Positions 36,301 to 39,778 of a stretch of 64,000 bases of DNA are shown here, piece after piece. Where the stretch lies: positions 76,994,872 through 77,058,871 of the forward strand of contig CM043953.1 of NCBI GenBank assembly GCA_014529385.2. Reading direction: 5' to 3'. Within the stretch, counting starts at the first letter, position 1, and each line of letters begins with the position of its first letter. A program made the translations under genes and the position numbers. Source of the DNA: Adiantum capillus-veneris. Taxonomy: Eukaryota; Streptophyta; Polypodiopsida; Polypodiales; Pteridaceae. The notes under the pieces were generated by a model. It saw only the letters and a list, made by a program, of their open reading frames with translations. It was not told the DNA's origin and did no database searches.

Positions 36301-39300
36301 TTTCCGTCATCGGAGTCTGAGCTGTAAGTAGACGAGTCCTCAGTAGAACTGTCAATCTCTGGGCGAGATGTAGCCTTCTTTGCCTTTTTCTTGCCCTTTC
36401 CGAAGCTTTGTGTCTTGCTTCACTTTTTGCTTTTTTCTGTCTTCTTCGCTCTAATCCGAGGAGCTAGAAGAACTGTCAGAAGAAGAAGAAGAAGAACTGG
36501 GTACTCCTTCAAATCGAACACGCTTCTTCCGTTTCTTTGCCTTGTCAAATGTCAACCGACGACCCAAATATCCCTGGAAGTCAGTGCCTTTCTTCTGCTT
36601 TTTGCCGTGCTTTTTGTCTTTTTTTTGCACGTCGAAAAGCTGAGCAATCCGTGCATCAACCACGTTCTCCAGTTCCTGCTCCGTATATTTTCTTGGAGAC
36701 AGAAGGTTTCTGGAGAGCGGGTTTCGGGAGTGGTGTTGTGGTTCTCTGCCACTCCCTCTGTACCTCTTCCAAAGAGGTCTGGTTCATATATTTTGCCATC
36801 TTCGGGTCCTTGGCAAAATTGAGCATCATCTTTGTTGCATCGCCAATCAATTGACGACGCTCCATCTCTCTTTGCTCCGCCTGAGTAGGCCGAGGCCGGC
36901 CATACTCTCTGTCTGAATCTTCGTTGTGATCCCAGCCCGCATCTCCAGATGCAGAGGGAGTCGACTGATCATTGCCTGAAGCCATAGGTGCCGCAGAAAA
37001 AAAATTCGGGGATCGGATTTCCCATAGAAGAGAAATCGGCCGTGCTCTGATACCACTGTAACAAACTTGGACACTCCAAGTCAAGAATCAACCGCGACAG
37101 CACCAAATAACCACTTCAAAACAATTCACAGATCACAATAGATTTGCACTAGCCCGGCAGAGTTCCGTGCCTAGAGATATTGGCCCCAAAGACTGGTGCC
37201 CCTTTCGGTATTTCTTTTTATATTAATCAATCATCAAAGTACAAGAGAGCGGTTAGGGTTTCACTCTCAGACTCTGCGTCCAGATGCTCTGAGAAGTGAG
37301 GCCCTCACCACTAATTTAAAGGTTACAAGGGATGCCCAAAAGCAGAGCCCCAAAAGCTATTAAAATCAAGAGCATCAGTTCTCTCTCTCTCTTGAGAGTC
37401 TTTTCTCTTTTTTTTTATAAAAAAAAGCAAAAGCAAAATTCGCGTCGCTCATCATTTTCCATTTTTTTTTTTAAAAATAATCTGCCTCCGCGATTTTCAA
37501 AAATTAGGGCTTTTGGCAAAAATTAGGGTTTGCAGGAATTTTAGGGTTTCTGGCAGAAATTAGGGTTTCTGCTGTCCGCCACGTCATCACTTTGTGACAG
37601 TTCTCCATCTTGTGATAGTCTGGATAGGCCTGTCTCTGCAGCATCCAGCTCTCTCAGCATCTCCTCTGAAGTATTATAAAATGCTGTCTGATGATGGGCA
37701 GTCCTAGCATTGAAATCCCCTAGAATGATGATGTCACCATCTCTAGAGGACTCCCATATGTCATCATCCAAAATAGAGAAAGGGGACTGTCCTCTGGGTG
37801 GTGCATACACTGACGTGCTCGGGGGAAAGTAGCAAATAGCAATGTAAAGATATCTGTCTGTCTCTGCTCTCAGTCTCACCCACATGTACCTAGCTTGCTC
37901 ATCTCTGCGGGCTATATGTATCAATGGTTGCAACTCCTCCCTGAATAACACTGCTACTCCTCTTGATCCTCGCCCTCTGCGCTCTGATCTTGTCTCCTGT
38001 CTATAGGCAGTCTCCCATCTATATCCACTAATGTGAGGCATAGACTGCCCAGGGGCCTGATGTGTCTTAGAGTAGAAGACGATGTCTCTTCCCTTGAAAC
38101 TATCCTCAAAGGCGCCCACATGAAGTCGCATAGATTCATTACAATTCCACGTGGCAACTTTGAGGGTGGTCCCATGGGTCTCGCACCGTCATGTGGAGCG
38201 CTGCTCTACAATCACAACTCGGCCATCTCTGTAGAAGGCCGTCTTTCCCTTCTCCCTTGCCGCTTGAATCTCTGGCATTACCTCTCTCATATGTGCAAGC
38301 TGTGTGAGAGTGAGGTCATCTCCAAGGAATATGCCCGTTTTCTTTAGTGCAGGACGCTTCTTCAAGAAGTCCTTCTTTGTCTCCATGGATGGGAAACGGA
38401 TGATTAGAGCTCTCCCCTTTGAAGTCTCCCCATTGCCTTGTGTCTTCTTCCCCACCCTCCATGCCTTTGTATGAGTAGCCTCACTACCCATCATACGGAG
38501 AAGTCCTTCAACTTCCCCTTCCACATCATCTCGGTCTCTTAGACCGGTTACTCTTATATGCAAAGCTCTAGTTTTCCTTCGTTGTTCTTCGTCTAGAGTC
38601 ATGTTGATAATTGTAGGAGTGGGGACAGATGTGATTTCTTTCCCTTTGCCTTTCTTAGCGACTTCTATCCACTTCTCGGCCTCATCCGCCTTCTTTTGTG
38701 TCTTCGTGATCACATCCATCCACGAAGACGTCTTTACCATCTCTTGTTTCTCCTCCTCTTTGATTATCCGTACCTGTTCTTTGATGACCTTGATTTCCTC
38801 TACTACCGAAGGTTGGAATTCCCCCTCCTCTAGTCCACTGCTCGCTTTATCAGCAAGTTCTCGCCTGAGAGCTGAGACCTCTTCTTCAAGTGCTTTGGAG
38901 TCCGCCTTAAGTGCTTGTAGCTCTGCGTGCAGGTCCTCTTTCTCTTTCTTCCACTGCGCGCCTTCGTTGAGAGACATTTGAAGAAGGTTGGCCTTCTCTT
39001 TCCACCATCCCTCCATATCTGCTTTCCAATCTTTCATCTCCCTCTCCATTTGTGTAATCCGCTTGTTTGTAAGCACAAAGGTTGCCTTCGGATGGGGCTT
39101 ACATACCGGCAAAGCAGTCATGACCTCCATAAAAAAAACAATCTGCACTTTTGTCAAATCAACCCACTATGTCCACATCACACATACATCTCTGTCCCGC
39201 ATAATGCATACATGTGTGTTCCCCATATCAATCATACATTTTTGATTTTCCTTTTCTGCTAATTTCTGTCAATGCTGAAATTTATGTGATTCTGAATTTC

Positions 39301-39728
39301 TGAAATTTCTCTGCAGGTCTGCAACTCGTGAGAATCCTGAAAATGTAAATTCTGTATTTTGTAAATCTGCAGGTCTGAAAAGAATTTTCCAGGTCCGAAA
39401 AATTTTCGAAAAATTTTGCAAGTCCGAAAAATTTGCAGGTGTGACTGCGCGCTGTTTGCACTGTAATGCACCTGCGGGCTTGGGCGGGGGGGGGGGGGGG
39501 GGGGGGCGCAGTCCAGCCACGAATAAGGCGATGGCGATGCAGCAAGCAAGTGGCGCGCAGCTCAGCAGAGAGGTACGTACGCTGGTGCAGCAGGAGGAAG
39601 GCAGGTGGCGCGCAGCTCAGCAGAGATGTACGCGCGCTGGTGCAGCAGGAGGAGGGCGCGCTGCATTTTAGGGTTTCGCACAGGTCAGCCCTCTGTGTTT
39701 TAGGGTTTCGCCTCGGACAGTGACAGTG

Positions 39729-39778
<50 letters not shown>

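Larger units (their letters stand above)
31078..37599 (-). mobile_element. Complete chromovirus-type Ty3 retrotransposon, broken ORFs
   Basis: LTRs 31078-31640 and 37057-37599 (TGTAACAAAC..TTGTGACA on the + strand) are nearly identical apart from a short A/T-run difference. They are flanked by GTTCT at 31073-31077 and 37600-37604. On the minus strand the PBS adjoins the right LTR (37044-37055) and the polypurine tract CTTTCAAGAGGGGGGTA adjoins the left LTR. Gag, zinc knuckle, protease, RT, RNase H, integrase and a chromodomain occur in Ty3 order. Frameshifts and stops make it defective. It lies inside a LINE endonuclease gene, which itself lies inside the hydrolase intron. Confidence 0.95.
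27641..39240 (-). mobile_element. Long LINE with ORF1 and ORF2, split by a Ty3 element
   Basis: On the minus strand, ORF1 (39157-38189) is followed by ORF2: APE endonuclease start (38188-37605), then after the Ty3 insertion endonuclease end (31077-30624), RT (30602-28980) and C-terminal region (about 28930-28240), then a 3' UTR of about 0.6 kb. This is the order of L1-like plant LINEs. End positions are approximate, as no poly(A) or target duplication was found. Confidence 0.85.

Noticed and set aside
39441..39723. Glycine-rich protein gene
   Set aside because: The Gly run is a translation of poly(G), with no start context or splice support.
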